From Brassica napus (Eukaryota; Streptophyta; Magnoliopsida; Brassicales; Brassicaceae), in assembly GCF_020379485.1 (NCBI RefSeq), contig NC_063438.1:9066335-9130334 (forward strand): a DNA stretch of 64,000 nucleotides, written 5' to 3'. The translations under genes and the position numbers were made by a program. Below the pieces are notes generated by a model. The model was not told the DNA's origin and made no database searches. It saw nothing but the letters and a program-made list of their open reading frames with translations. Positions 33,071 through 45,857 of this stretch are shown piece after piece. Numbering within the stretch: position 1 is the stretch's first letter; every line of letters starts with the position of its first letter.

Positions 33071-34440
33071 AAATCTGAGAAAAATAAAATGGTTTCATAC
33101 TTTGAGCCTGTGAGATTAGTTGCTTTGCTTCTCCAAACACCCAAAACTTCACTACAAAAGCTACCTAGTCGTTAATCACCACGAATCATGAGGTTTAATG
33201 TCTCTATGAACCTTACAAAATTTGGAATCAAAATCTTAGTTTTTTGGATGAATTTGAAGAGAGAGAGTGAAAGATATGTGATTTTTGTGCATAATTAATG
33301 AGATATGAAGAGTAAAAATCAAAATTTGGTGCATTAAAAGTTACAAATTGGTTGTTCATGGTAGTTAGTATATTGATGGCAATGACAATATTATAAATAT
33401 TTGGTGAAAATGAGGATGATAAGGTAAAATAATCATTTTCAAAAAAAGAGAAAAAAATGTAATGACATTTTCGTAAATAATTCAAACTTTTAGGCTGAAT
33501 AAGAAAAATAAAGTTTCAAAAAAAACATGAGTTATTTTTGTATTTTACTTGAAATTTTAAGTCATATTTAAAAAAACTCATACATTGAATACCTCAAGTT
33601 GAACTTTTAGATTTTCAATCCGGTTTGACTTTTGGACATGTTCTTAAGATTAAAGTCAATAACCATTAAAGCCGGTTCTGTTAGTTGCTTATCAATTATT
33701 TAACGTCGTATCTTCTTTAATGGGCTTCTAAATTTAATACTACTAGGTGAAATTTGTACACTAATTTTTGTTAAATAAAAATTAACAAAGACACAATGTT
33801 TACAAAATTTACAGCAATTAAGAAATACGGGAGATATATAGACGTAAACTTGTTTTATTCATCTTCTTCCTCCCTCCAATAGACTTATAACTAGATTTAG
33901 AACTAACAATCGATTTCATCTCTGAAGAGAAACTATAGTCCTCGCATTAATAAACAAATGATTGGAGATACGCATACCTCAAATAATGCACCCAATCTAC
34001 TGAAGCCAAGAGAACACATATATGCACAATCATCACGGAAACCGCTATGACGCAAGATTGGGTTTCAGAATCTGCGTGCAAAAACTAAATCTTCAAAAAC
34101 TCAATCAACCAATCAGCTTCAGTCATCAGACTACCGGACTCAATAATAGACCTTAAAGATCGACCATCCAAAAAGACCACTAAAACCAAAATCCAAAACA
34201 AAAATGAGTCAAAAATCAAACCCTTCAACGTGATCTTTGTTGGACCAAATTCTTTCTATATATAATTGGCTATCTCTTTCCAGTTTTCATTAAAAAAAAT
34301 TGTTGACTTCGAAGCATATCAGACTCAGTGACATGGATCTTTTTATTATAAAACATTAAATTTAATAAGTCACAGCAATCCAGCCTACAAAAACAGAACT
34401 GAGTCATATTAAAGAGCCAATCCTTGAATACTAAGGCTTT
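33071..34440. other. Intergenic, no gene recognised
   Basis: AT-rich sequence without a credible frame. The last 600 bp hold only scattered low-complexity runs and precede the MITE cluster at 34.45 kb. Confidence 0.5.
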
Positions 34441-34532
34441 TATAACTGTTATAACCATAGTGCAGTTAAACCGCTTGTCCCGCACCGCTCAAACCGCAGT
34501 TACCATTCGGAGCCTAATTAATTAAAATATTA

Positions 34533-34691
34533 GCTCCGAATGGTGACTGCGGTTTGAGCGGTACGAGACAAGCGGTTCAACTGCGGTCCGGTTTTAACAG
34601 TTATAAAAATATTTAGATATATAGTATATGTAAAGATTTTTGTTACTGTTAACTGAGGGACGGAACGGGAGGATGGTCACCATTCGAAGCC
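34533..34691. mobile_element. MITE (159 bp), copy upstream of the AR791-like gene
   Basis: Ends GCTCCGAATGGT and ACCATTCGAAGCC are inverted repeats flanked by TTA on both sides. The interior has GCGGTTTGAGCGG and AACAGTTATAAAAA. A truncated inverted relative lies immediately upstream (about 34443-34515). The same family occurs at 37725-37884. Confidence 0.65.
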
Positions 34692-35280
34692 TTATAATGA
34701 TTTGTTTAGAATATGTTACTGAAACGCATCTGGCTATGTTCGTTCCATTCCAAGAAACAGTCTCGTGATCGACTTCTCATCCATTATAATCATCCTATGT
34801 TCAATATTTCTCCACATCGAAATTCTTTGCCATCAAATCAAATCTTTCTTCTCAATCTTCACATGTTACGCATTTGATCATCTGACAGCGATATACACCA
34901 GATATACACCAACGTAAAGAGAATCAGTATCGTCTTTGCATCCAACTTCTTATATATTTTTTTCTCAAGAAAGTTAAAATATATATATCAAAACCCCAAA
35001 TGGTGAGAAATTTTTATATAGCGTTTCGTGCTAACTAATTTTATGGCGTTTTTGGTGAGTCTTTCCTGAATGGCCTTAACTTATTTGTGTTATTTACTTG
35101 AATAAGATAATTTTTTTTCTTTTTCATGTAGTCTGTTTAAGGAAAGTAAATAAATATCAGAGTTTTGGTTCGTTTTGATGATCATCAAAGTTTTGCCTTC
35201 TGATTAAAGAATCTGAACTTGTAGATGTAATCAAAGAACTTCGGTTTCTTGATCAGAACTTGAAAACTTGGGGCTCAATC

Positions 35281-37641
35281 ATGATTATTACCAGACATAA
35301 AAGAGATGTAAACGTGTTCGTGCTTCAACTAGGAGCTGCCTTAGCCATTTCATTCGCCGGATTGCTCTTTTCTCGATTTAAAAAGCAAACGAAAAGAATC
35401 GGGCCCACTTTGCCTACTCTTCGACCTCAATCTCCTGGTTTGCATTTATGTCTTATTGCTTTTTTTATTATGTGACTTTATTCTATTTACCAATTCCTTG
35501 GAGGGGTTTTGAAAATTTTCAGATCACGGATACAGAGGAAGCTCTAACAAATCCGTTGATGTAAGTAAAAAGTTTCTTAATCTCATGAGCAGTTTATGCT
35601 ACAACTTGCTATTTATGGTTTGACTTATTTAGTCTGTAGATTGATTTGCTTCTGATTGTACTAGAAACTGATAAGGAAATATAGAGGAAGTAAGAATAAA
35701 GAATATAAAGATTTCTATATTTATACACTGATAAACTATATGTTTAAAAAAGATGGGCAAATGATAAAGATGGGTAAAAAAGAAAATCATCCATAATAAT
35801 GAGATAAAAAGAGAAATGAGTCGTTGTAATTAATTCTGGACAGCAGAATAAATAATATACTACCGAACTTAATTAATTCCAGCAGATCTTACTTGTTTCT
35901 AAGAATACAAATGATTGTAAAAATGATTATAACATTGTTTCTTCGAGTTAGACAAATGGTGATGAAACTCATTTACTGTAAAGTTTGTTTTGCTTTTTTT
36001 TTTGTTTCTCTTGTGCAGAGAGGAGATTCAGAAACGCCTAAGACTAGTGAAGAAGAGACTTCAATTGGTTTTTCGCCAAGAAGTGAATGTGATGTTGATG
36101 AAAAAGATGTGTTTCTTTTACCGGAGTTTGAAGATGAAGTTAACAAGTTAGATTTGTTGGTCTATGATGACGAATGTGAAACCCCGAAGTCAGATTTATC
36201 TGCTCCTTTAGCGTTTCCTACCACAGAGGAAGCTGGTCATGAGAATGAGATTAAGCGGTTAAGAAACACGGTGAGAGCGTTACGTGAGAGAGAGAGGTGT
36301 CTTGAGGATAAGTTGTTAGAGTACTATAGTCTCAAGGAGCAGCAAAATATTGCAATGGAGCTTCGAAGTAGACTGAAACTAAACCAAATGGAGACTAAAG
36401 TTTTCAATCTCAAGATCAAGTCGTTGCAAGCCGAAAACGAGAAACTCAAAGCTCAATGTTCTGACCATTCTAAAGCAGTCTTGGAGCTGGACATGGCTAA
36501 CTCTCATGTTGAGGTGCTTAAGAAGAAACTCAACATTAAAACCCAACAACACGTAGAGCAGCTATTGTCACTTAGACAACGAGTGGCGAACTTCAAGAAG
36601 ATGAGATTAAGGCTACTTTACCTGATCATGATGCAGATAAGATGATGCATAGGCTAACGGAATTGGAAGGAGAGATCAACGAGCTTAGAGATTGCAACAT
36701 GAGATTACATTTTGAGAATTATGAACTTGCTGAGAAGCTGGAGTCTGTTCAAATCATAGCAAGTTCTAAGCTGGAGGATCCAGAGGAGGTACTTGTCAAA
36801 CTTTCTTTAAAAACAAGAACTGAATCTTGATTTTCTTTACTTTTTTTTGTTTTTGTTTCAGATGGAGACATTACGAAAAGATGGTAACAGATTGAGGAGT
36901 GAAAACGAAGAGTTGAAGAAGGAGATAGAGCAGCTTCAAGGAGACCGATGCAGTGACCTGGAGCAGCTTGTTTATCTCAAATGGATAAATGCTTGCTTAA
37001 GATATGAGCTAAGGACTTACAAGCCACCCGCGGGTAAAACTATCGCTAGGGATCTTAGCACTACTCTAAGTCCTAACTCAGAAGAGAAAGCTAAGCAACT
37101 GATTCTTGAATACGCACACGAGGAAGATCATACATATTATGATGATCAATGGTCATCTTCTCAGGAGGAAGCATCATCGATGATCACTGACTCTATCTTC
37201 TTAGATGATTCTTATGTTGACACTTTGTTTGCTAAGAAAACGAGAAAGTCAGGGAAGAAGAAGCTTATGCATACGTTGATGAAGATCTTACACGGTAAAG
37301 ATAGTACTCAAGAGCGTAACAAGAGAGCTGGTTCATCAGAACCGAGCAGTTCAAGGACAGGTGTTCGTACCACTCTTACTAGGCTTCGACCATCTCGTTC
37401 TATGGACTTCCAGATGTTGCTGTGTGGCAAAGACGAGGAGGAAGAGTTTAAGGATCACATCAGGATGTTACGAGGTAAGAGTGAAGCAGCAAAGTCATCC
37501 AACTATGGAGAAGAAGAGTGTAATTTGAAATCAGATCAACAGAAGAAGAAAGAGCTGGTTAAATACGCCGAAGCGCTTAGGAAGTCTAGTTCCACGAAGA
37601 AGCTTCATAAGAAATCTGTGTCGTTATTCTTCAGAGAGTAA
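35281..37641 (+). CDS. CHUP1-like coiled-coil protein, AR791-like, with one frameshift
   Basis: Four exons: 35281-35437, 35523-35560, 36019-36788 and 36862-37641, all with GT/AG borders and compatible phases, about 581 residues if read through. An N-terminal hydrophobic segment (FVLQLGAALAISFAGLLFSR) probably anchors the protein in a membrane, followed by an acidic region and a long coiled coil (residues ~115-330). The CHUP1-family motif LKWINACLRYELRTYKPPAG and RDLSTTLSPNSEEKAKQLI follow, then a basic C-terminus. Relatives bind actin; CHUP1 itself positions chloroplasts. One base is missing near 36590 in exon 3, which shifts the frame inside the coiled coil and would end translation at 36645. 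Everything else is open, so either the loss is very recent or it is a base-calling error. The TTG in frame 21 bases upstream is not used; the ATG at 35281 is. Confidence 0.8.
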
Positions 37642-37724
37642 CTAGACTTCCTGTGTGTATAGAGATACTAGCTCAAAGTTGTATATTTGTGGAGCAAAAC
37701 AAATGGGTTGCAATTGGATTATTA

Positions 37725-37884
37725 GGTTTCGAATGGTAATTGCGGTTTGAGCAGTGCGGGACAAGCGGTTTAACTGCGGTGTGGTTTTAACAGTTATAAA
37801 AACGTACAGATATATGATATATGTAGAGATTTTTGTTATTGTTAACTGCGGTGCGGGGCGGAACGGTTCGTAACATTCGAAGCC
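37725..37884. mobile_element. MITE (160 bp), copy downstream of the AR791-like gene
   Basis: Ends GGTTTCGAATGGTAATTGC and CATTCGAAGCC, flanked by TTA on both sides (37722-37724 and 37885-37887). Same family and orientation as 34533-34691. It lies only about 80 bp past the stop codon and may fall in the 3' UTR. Confidence 0.7.
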
Positions 37885-38154
37885 TTAACTTTTGGAATGG
37901 AATAATTTGCAATGGATTATTCCATTAATTATATTTATTATTTTACATTTAACTTTTATGGAATAGAATAGAATATTCATTCTATTAATTTCATAACCAT
38001 TCCAAAAAATTTGCAAAGAAAACATCCATATACAATTCTGATTTGGAATAGACAGAATGCATATATTCCATTTTAACCAATTTAATCATTTTATTTCATT
38101 TATTTTTATTCCATTAATTTCATTTCATAGTTGTATAACATTTTCGGAATTCGG

Positions 38155-39525
38155 ATCCATTGGATCCTCACAGATCTTATTCACCTTCCTATGGTTGGAG
38201 AAGTATCTGCTCAGTTAGATCTCTAGTTAATAAAAGGCTAATCAAAAGAGTGAAAACATGACAAACTATCTCCGTATGGAATGATCCCTGGATTCCTGCT
38301 CCTCACCCGAGGTCAGCTAAACCAAAAACGCTACCCCAATTTTTAAATTTTTCTTTGAAGGTGGATCATCTCATCGATCCGTTGACTAAGTTTTGGAATA
38401 TGGATTTGCTCAATGCATACATACATCCGAATGATGTTAAAATTATTAGAGGTCTGGCTATATGTCGGAATGATAGGAAGAATTCTTATGGGTGGTCCTT
38501 CACAGAGTCAGGAAAATATACGGGTTAAGTTTGGATATAGAGTTTAATCATTATTTTCAGATAAGGCACATGAATTACTTCCTTATGGTCCGAATATCAA
38601 ACCACTTTTGGCTTTTTGCTGGAAACTTAAATGTTCCTCGAAACTGAGACATTTTGTTTGGCAAGTTCTCTCATGTACTATATCGGTTGCAAAACATTTA
38701 AGGTCACGGGGGATTAACTGTGATACCCGATGTAGTGTATTTGTGGCACAGAGGAAGAGTCAGTTAATCATGCTTTATTTGAATGTTCTCCAACTCTGCA
38801 AACTTGGGCTTTATCAAAAAAAAATCAGCTCCTGTATTTACCTATATAGATTATCTCTTCTAGAGATTGCCAAAAGAGCATGATTTAGTAATTTTTCATG
38901 GATTATGTGGTACATTTGGAAAAATAGAAATAATAAAGTTTTCAATAACAGGGATAGAAATCCTCAGGAAATACTTAGATATGCAGAAGTAGAGAGCGAG
39001 GTATGGGCGGAAGCTCAGACTACAATTCCAGAAAGACAAGTTTCGGGTCCACAAACCTTTGATTGGCAAGCATCGGGACAGTCAAATGTCTGTTTTATAG
39101 ATGGTGTGTGGAAGGAGAATGAAAAATTCTCGGGGCAGGGATGGCTCTGAATAGAAGTCCGATCAGAAGATAAGATGATGGGAGCGATGAATCTCCGAAG
39201 AAGCTTATCAGCTCTACATGCCGAATGTGAAGCTTTGATATGGGCTATGGAGTGCATGAATATCCTTGATTTTTCAGACATAGTTTTTGCAACAGACTGT
39301 TCTCAATTGGTGAAGATGATGTCCTCACCAGACGAATGGCCAGCTTTTGTTACACACATGGAGGAGTTTCGACGCAATAAGTGGTTCTTCCCTTCCTTCA
39401 AGATTCAATATATACCAAGAGCAACTAATCTAGTGGCAGACAAGCTTGCACGAGGTGCTCGGAGTTCTCCTTCAACTGTGTTTATGTTGATTCTACTCTA
39501 CCGGTTTGATTTTCCGAGCCAGTAA
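38155..39525 (+). pseudogene. LINE (non-LTR retrotransposon) 3' end: zf-RVT and RNase H-like regions
   Basis: Several plus-strand frames give the C-terminus of a plant LINE ORF2. First comes the region after the RT (VWNDPWIPAPHPRSAKP, NSYGWSFTESGKYT), then the zf-RVT domain (WKLKCSSKLRHFVWQVLS, HLRSRGINCDTRC, VNHALFECSPTLQTWAL). WYIWKNRNNKVFNN follows, and a plant-type RNase H (SALHAECEALIWAMECMN, DCSQLVKMMSS, YIPRATNLVADKLAR). The RT itself is missing: 5' truncation is typical of LINE insertion. At least five stops and shifts break the frames. The final stop is at 39525. Confidence 0.75.
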
Positions 39526-40720
39526 GTTTTTTTATCATAGTTTAGTTAAAAAGAAAGTTCTATAACATTTAAGCTCCATGATCGAATCCATCGTCCCATT
39601 CTATGCCTCCATTTCCGCCATTGGCTTCCAACTTTTGTGCCATTGAGAAACGATTTGAATCTAATGATAGAAATATATCATGTCAGCTTTATCAATCTGC
39701 GATATTTGCTATATTATGTAATAAAAATCGAAAAAAGAAGGGAATTTGCATTATATAATGATGAAAAAAAAATTAAGTAGATTGACAAAGCACTGTAATT
39801 TTTTTAATAACCCAACTATGCCCTTATCTGTATATCTTCTTTTTTTAATAACCCAACTATGCCCGTATATGTATTTGTATATGGACTACCTACATCTGAC
39901 ACTATGATCTTACGTATCTAAATCTCTCTTATTTATTTTCTTTTAAATTCGTTATTTATAATTATTTTCTTGCTCACTTTTCATTTGTAATTCCCTTTAA
40001 TTTTTTGATGTGTTCCTTCTGGTGATTGTCGATTTGTGTTCTTGGTTGGTTACGTAAATAATAATTTAAAATTGATCGACGAAACCACCATATATTTTGA
40101 ATACTAAAAATTTGAAAATGTATCATGTCACACGAATAAATACATAAATTTACATGAACATCACAAACTCATCTTATATAGATTTAACCGTATTGCTTAT
40201 CGTACATATGGTAATATTAACCTACCAATATATTAAAATAACGACTATAAAAAAAAATCATTGCTGGATTTTATCAATTTCACCGGATTACCTTTTATCG
40301 ATCTGAATAAATTATAATTTTTTTTCACTTGCAATTTAGTTTAAATAATTTAATTAACTGCATATAACCGATTATAATTTTAAAATACCGGATACAACAT
40401 CCAGTAACCATTATGTTTTTTTGATGTAACAACTTTGTTTAACTTCAATGTCTTATTTTCAATATTTTCAAAAGAAACTACGAGAGACTACACATGGCCA
40501 AATTGAGTTGTGCTACTATATAACTTTAGTACTCCCTAATTTAAGTGGTTAAATCTAAAAAGAACACATAATCTAAAATTATTTACTTACTAGTTCGCAT
40601 GTATATATATTTTCAAGTGAAGCCGGTTAATATTTCGGGTAACCTGATATAGATTTCCACTCATCTTACAATTGACAAGGCAAACATTTATGTTAGTTCA
40701 TCTTTTTCTGATAGATAATA
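39526..40720. other. Intergenic, no gene recognised
   Basis: AT-rich sequence with a short direct repeat (TTTTTTTAATAACCCAACTATGCCC-like) at about 39798 and 39843. Nothing protein-like. Confidence 0.5.
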
Positions 40721-40724
40721 CTAA

Positions 40725-41150
40725 TTGAAGACAGATACTGAAAACAAAGTTTATGGGGAAAAGCAAGGATTAAAAAGCACATTAAGGAAGTCCGTGGTCA
40801 GAAACGAAGTTATCGAAAGTTCAGACACCAACACTGTAAATTCAGAATATTTTCTTGGGCTAAATTGTAAGAATGAAATGTCTGGGGATGAATTAATAGG
40901 ATATTTCTGCACATGCTGCACGCCTGGGTCTCTTTGTAAAGAACCAGAAGTTGAGGAACCTGTTTTGCAAAAGTCTGGGAAATCACCATTGGAACTTCAT
41001 TTCAGTTGATGGCGGAAGAAGAAACCTGCGATGGAATTGGCGAGCAAGGACGTGGCAGAGAAGGAGGAGCGGTGGCTTGGAATGTTGAGAACGATTTGGA
41101 GAGCACGGCTAATTGAGGATATGGTGGTTTCGTCGATCGATTCCTTTTAA
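40725..41150 (+). other. Unassigned coding-like fragment
   Basis: An open frame of 94 codons (40725-41009) lacks a usable N-terminal ATG. It contains LIGYFCTCCTPGSLCKEPEV. A second frame downstream reads MELASKDVAEKEERWLGMLR to a stop near 41148. Codon use is gene-like and richer in G/C than the surroundings, so this may be a captured or degraded exon. I do not recognise it. Confidence 0.2.
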
Positions 41151-41366
41151 AATTATTATTTACGTAACAAGTTTCATATGTGGGAGAGTAGAGAACACAT
41201 ATATACTAAGTTATTTTCTTTTCCAATTTTCTCACGTCCTTTTTAACCTTTCATCTATCGACCAATAAGACAATTCATAACTTAACCATTGCCGGTTCCA
41301 AGTCGAGTTACTAGGTCCATCAGATTGCTGCCGAGGACAGAAATGTTAATACGCTATGTTGAATCT

Positions 41367-41781
41367 TATTAAGAGATATGTATCCCACATTGGAAAATCA
41401 ATGGGACATTAAGTAATATATAAATGGTTAGGGTCAATCCACTAATTACCAATTGGTTTTGAGTTGGAAACCCATAATAAACCCGAATTTAACATGGTAT
41501 CAGAGCCCAGATCCTAATAAGTTAAACACCTAATTAATATTAACCCTACCCGACCGGGTATATAGGTCGTAATTTACTTGCTCGACAGAATATAACTGTC
41601 TTAAAAAGTTTCCGAGATTTCTGGCCGATAAGAACCATCATCTCGAGGAGTGGTATTAAGGGATATGTATCCCACATTGGAAAATCAATGGGATATTAAA
41701 TAATATATAAAGAGTTAGGGTCAATCCACTAATTAACAATTGGTTTTAAATTGGAAACCCATAATAAACTCGAATTTAACA
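41367..41781 (+). mobile_element. TRIM (terminal-repeat retrotransposon in miniature), complete
   Basis: Two 128-bp direct LTRs (41367-41494 and 41654-41781, about nine differences by eye) enclose 159 bp. The internal part begins TGGTATCAGAGCC, the classical binding site for initiator methionine tRNA, and ends with the purine stretch CTCGAGGAGTGG. The 5-bp target duplication AATCT is perfect (41362-41366 and 41782-41786). There is no coding capacity, so mobility depended on another element's enzymes. Confidence 0.9.
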
Positions 41782-41789
41782 AATCTCCA

Positions 41790-43770
41790 TGTTTGCCAAT
41801 TAATTATAATAATGCACATTTCCACAGTTTCTTGTTATAATTTGTATATTGATCTCGTTAACCCAAAAAGAAAATGATGAAGAATTATATATGAACAAAG
41901 ATGCTCGTACCTAATGGACCTTCAGAAGAGATTCCTTTTGCATGCTCGAGTAGGGATGCCAAACTTAGCTAACGTGCCCCATTTATTAAAATATTTTACG
42001 GATTTTCATGGTTTTCATCTCTAACCAGCTCAATAATAAAATAAAATTAAAAGATGAAGAAGAGGAGATAAAGTCAAAATCTACATGGCTCTTTTAACCA
42101 GTCTCTCTCCTCCAGGTATATTTTGAAATTCTTCATCGTGGTGTGTTTTCTTCTTTTTTTTTTTTGGTAAAAGTGTGTTGTGTTGTGTGTTTTCTTCTTC
42201 GTCGCCTGTAACTTTAAAAAATGTGATATTAACTTAAAATGTGATATATATAAACTCTAAATTTATATATATATCACATTTTTAATCTATATATATAACT
42301 TCTTCTTCATCTGTTTTTTATCGGCCCATCTATTTTAAACCATATAGTTATATCTAACTTAAGAGTTACGAATGATTTATTGATCAATTTCAAACACTTC
42401 AATTAAATTCTTAAGGAAAAAATATTCTATCATATAAAAATGTGTTAATAACAAAACTCTTCCATCTATAATACTATCAAAATTTTAAACGAGCTTTCTT
42501 GATAATTAGCCTTTTGTTATTAAAATGACGTGTACATTTTCTAAAACATGAAAAACGCAATATTTATTTTTAAATAACATGTTTGATTGGTGACATGAGT
42601 TATCATTGATTCAGTTTGAATTAGCCTTGTAACTCAAAAATGTTACTAATCATGCTCTAAATTTAGCTTTTTGATTTTAGGTTTGATTTAAGATGTGTTG
42701 TACTTAAGTTATAATTTTGACTTAGGCCATTTATAAATTAGCTAACTCAAAACATAAACCTACATCAACCAAAATCCATTTTTAGAAGTTGAGTTATAAA
42801 TTTGATTGATTTTTTTTTTGTTTAAAAAAATGATAATGGTGAACAAATCTTTAACAAAATATACAACGTAGATTTAGGAATATTGGTGATGGGCGTTGGT
42901 GATGGGGAGGGGGAGGGGGAGGGGGAATCGAGTGGGGCAAGAATTAATATTGATGATTAAAATCCTATTTTAATATTTATTTTTAATTAGAATAAAGTAA
43001 TATTTATTTTTAGTGAATATATCTTTCATGATAGTCAACATTATTCTAATAATTTTTCCAAATCTTCCATATAATACTTAGAAAATAATATATACTGAAT
43101 TTTTTTTCAAACTTTTTATGCTTTTTTTAAATATTTTTTTTCCTTTTTATTTATTTTAAAAGAGATTAATAAAAATTACATTTATCAGTTTATATATTCA
43201 ATTCTTTTATTCAGAACTCATATTGCAACTTATACATCAAAAATGTTACCAGTCATAAGTTTTAATAAAATGATAACTTTTATTTTTACTGCAAAATTTA
43301 CCACATAAACTTACAGTTTTACCACATACTTTTTACTGCAAGTTACATCGAACTACAAATCATACTATAATTCAACTCTAATACTACATGACACCAGTCG
43401 GAGCCGCACGTCAAATATGATGCATTCTTTAATAAATCTGAAACTATTAATCCGTACATAAAGAATCTAACATCTTAGATTGTCTTTATGATGAAATTTG
43501 ACAACTACATGAAAAACATATAGAATTTTAAGGCATCTAAGGACTAAGATCAAACAAACTTTTTAATATTAATTGTTGGTATGAATATGTGGATTGCTTA
43601 ACTTCATGACTACTATATAAGTGGGTTCAACATGTTGGGTAGGTGAATATAGTGGGCTGAGACAGCCCATGGTTTAGTTTTCTAATGCTCATTTTCTGGT
43701 TTTGGTGTTTGATCTTGCAAGATATTGGAGCAAAACTTTTTTCCTACTCATATTATGGAGATATTATATA
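41790..43770. other. Intergenic; G-rich tract at 42901-42936
   Basis: No gene recognised. The plus strand has GGGGAGGGGGAGGGGGAGGG near 42903, a run of G-tracts that could form a G-quadruplex. The rest is AT-rich. Confidence 0.5.
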
Positions 43771-43775
43771 ACACA

Positions 43776-43803
43776 CTAGATTAAGACCCACACATTGTGT
43801 GGG
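43776..43803 (-). mobile_element. Helitron 3' terminus on the minus strand
   Basis: On the minus strand a seven-bp stem (CCCACAC-AAT-GTGTGGG, 43803-43787) is followed by TCTTAAT and CTAG at 43779-43776, then T. The element would extend to the right, through the AT-rich stretch towards 45.8 kb; its 5' end is not identified. Confidence 0.6.
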
Positions 43804-44354
43804 ATAAACATTATATATAAATTATTTTTACGTATTATATATTTTTTACACATTATGAAATAATAAACATATATTAGATATTAAAAAAATCAGTGGCTAT
43901 TACGTATATTGTCAAATTCATGCAATCACATAAATAAATTTTATTAATCCAAACAGACATTTTTTTAATTTTATATGGTCTATATTTAAAATTAAATGAT
44001 ATTTACATAGATATATAATATATTTTTAATATTGATATTTATTAAATAGTTTTTCTACTCATATTTTTTTGATCATTTGTATCTTCTTATAACAAAATTT
44101 TGAATTACTGATAACAATTTTTTTCATTGTGTGATGTTTAATAGTTTTTGCAATTTATAATTTTTTTTAAAAAAAAATCAATGTAAAATTTAAAATCTAA
44201 CTATTAAGTTGTCAATATTTGTTCAAAGCTTTTATCAAAAAAATTGTTCAAACAATGAAATTAACATATACATATATATATTTAATCGTAATATTTATTA
44301 AATGAGTCTTCACATTTATATGATTTTGTAATCATTTGTACCTTGTCATAAAAA

Positions 44355-44465
44355 AATTTAAACCATGGTTCACAAAAATTTTAATGCGAAATTTTAACAG
44401 TTTTCGTAATTTATAGTCATTTTAAAATATTCAAAATATCACATATACGGAAAAATCTAAAATTA

Positions 44466-44522
<57 letters not shown>

Positions 44523-44760
44523 ACAAAAATTTAATGTGAAACTTTTAACAGTTTTTCGTAATTTATCGTCATTTTAAAAAATTCAAAATATCACATATAC
44601 GGAAAAATCTAAAATTATATATATATATATATATATGTATTTATATAATGACTATAAATTACGAAAACTGTTAAAAGTTTCACATTAATTTTTTTGTAAT
44701 TTATAGTAATTTTTAAAAATGACTATATCACATATACGGAAAAAACTAAATTTTATTATA
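44355..44760. repeat. AT-rich direct and inverted repeats with (AT)n tracts
   Basis: A block of about 100 bp (AACTTTTAACAGTTTTCGTAA to CACATATACGGAAAAATCTA) is present directly near 44370 and 44535 and in inverted or mixed form near 44645-44750. Pure (AT)n tracts lie at about 44466-44518 and 44617-44635. Probably structural DNA inside the minus-strand Helitron. Confidence 0.65.
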
Positions 44761-45857
44761 TGGTTAATGTGGTTGTTTATTTTATTTTAATAAGTTAAAA
44801 CTGAAAAATGATTGGCAATACAATAATTTTTATCAAATCTTTATTATTCAAAATCATTAATTTTCATATATATTTTAACCATATTAGGCAATTCCGTAAT
44901 TTTTATTGATGGAAAGAATGAAGAACATTAATAATTAGTTTATGGTTAGTTTAATAAAAAATTTATTACATATTTAGATTGACCAACATATTTCTCTAGA
45001 GATTCTGAGAAACATTGTGGTGATGACACATGGCTACCTCAAATGTTGTAATGTTTCTTTGTTAATGTATAGGAGATTCTCTAAGTCTCACATAACAATC
45101 ATTAATCAATATCTAAAAAGAGTAACACAACTGAAGATGATAAACACACACAATAATATAAAGAAGATATCCTTGTCCAATGAGAATCTCGCAGATTATT
45201 TGGAAATGTGTCTCTGAATCTCTCACACATGATCAATCAACCAGCACAAAAGCTGCTCCAGTATCTTTTCTTTTTCTTTATTTGATGTGATCCAAATAAT
45301 TTAATTAAGCTTCATCTTGGTCCTCTATGTGATATGCAGCTCTATCTTAAATCATTGGATAGTAATTCTTTTATTTGTTTATATACTCGTTTAATCTTAT
45401 AGCTTCACAATTTTATGTTAATTTTGGTCAATATAACTTATGACAGATCTTACACTGGTATATACTTACTCCATATATATCATCACTTCTTGGAAGTTAA
45501 TTTTATAGCTATGTTACGCAAATCGATTTTACATAACAACATATTAGTCACATTGTGGTGTTCTGGTTGTTTTTAATGGACAAGAAGTTGTCATGTTGGT
45601 CCAGGTTAAAAATCAATTCTCTATAAAACAAAATTGCTAGTTTGGGTAGGTAGCGCAGATCTCTAACTTCCACATAGAGCAACCGGACTTGCATGTCATC
45701 GGTGGGTAGGCCTTCAGACCTGGTCCTTGTTTTTTTTAGGCTACAAACCAAAAATAATAAAGTGGCTGGTTAGGTTTGAACATTTCACCTCTAATAGAAG
45801 ATATATACATTTGACCACTGGACTAAAATCACTTTGGTAGAATTTTGTGGCCAATAG
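44761..45857. other. Intergenic, no gene recognised
   Basis: A 66-codon frame at 45017-45217 and a 67-codon minus-strand frame at 45751-45548 are present. Neither shows a motif I know, and no splice context supports them. Confidence 0.45.

Noticed and set aside
39798..39870. Poly-A tail or target duplication of the LINE
   Set aside because: A short direct repeat is present beyond 39525, but there is no A-rich tail joined to the end of the coding part, so I could not define the LINE's 3' end.
42895..42960. Possible telomere-like or satellite tract
   Set aside because: Units are GGGGGA without the TTTAGGG plant telomere pattern.
45017..45217. 66-codon frame as a small gene
   Set aside because: No motif, no splice or promoter context, composition near background.
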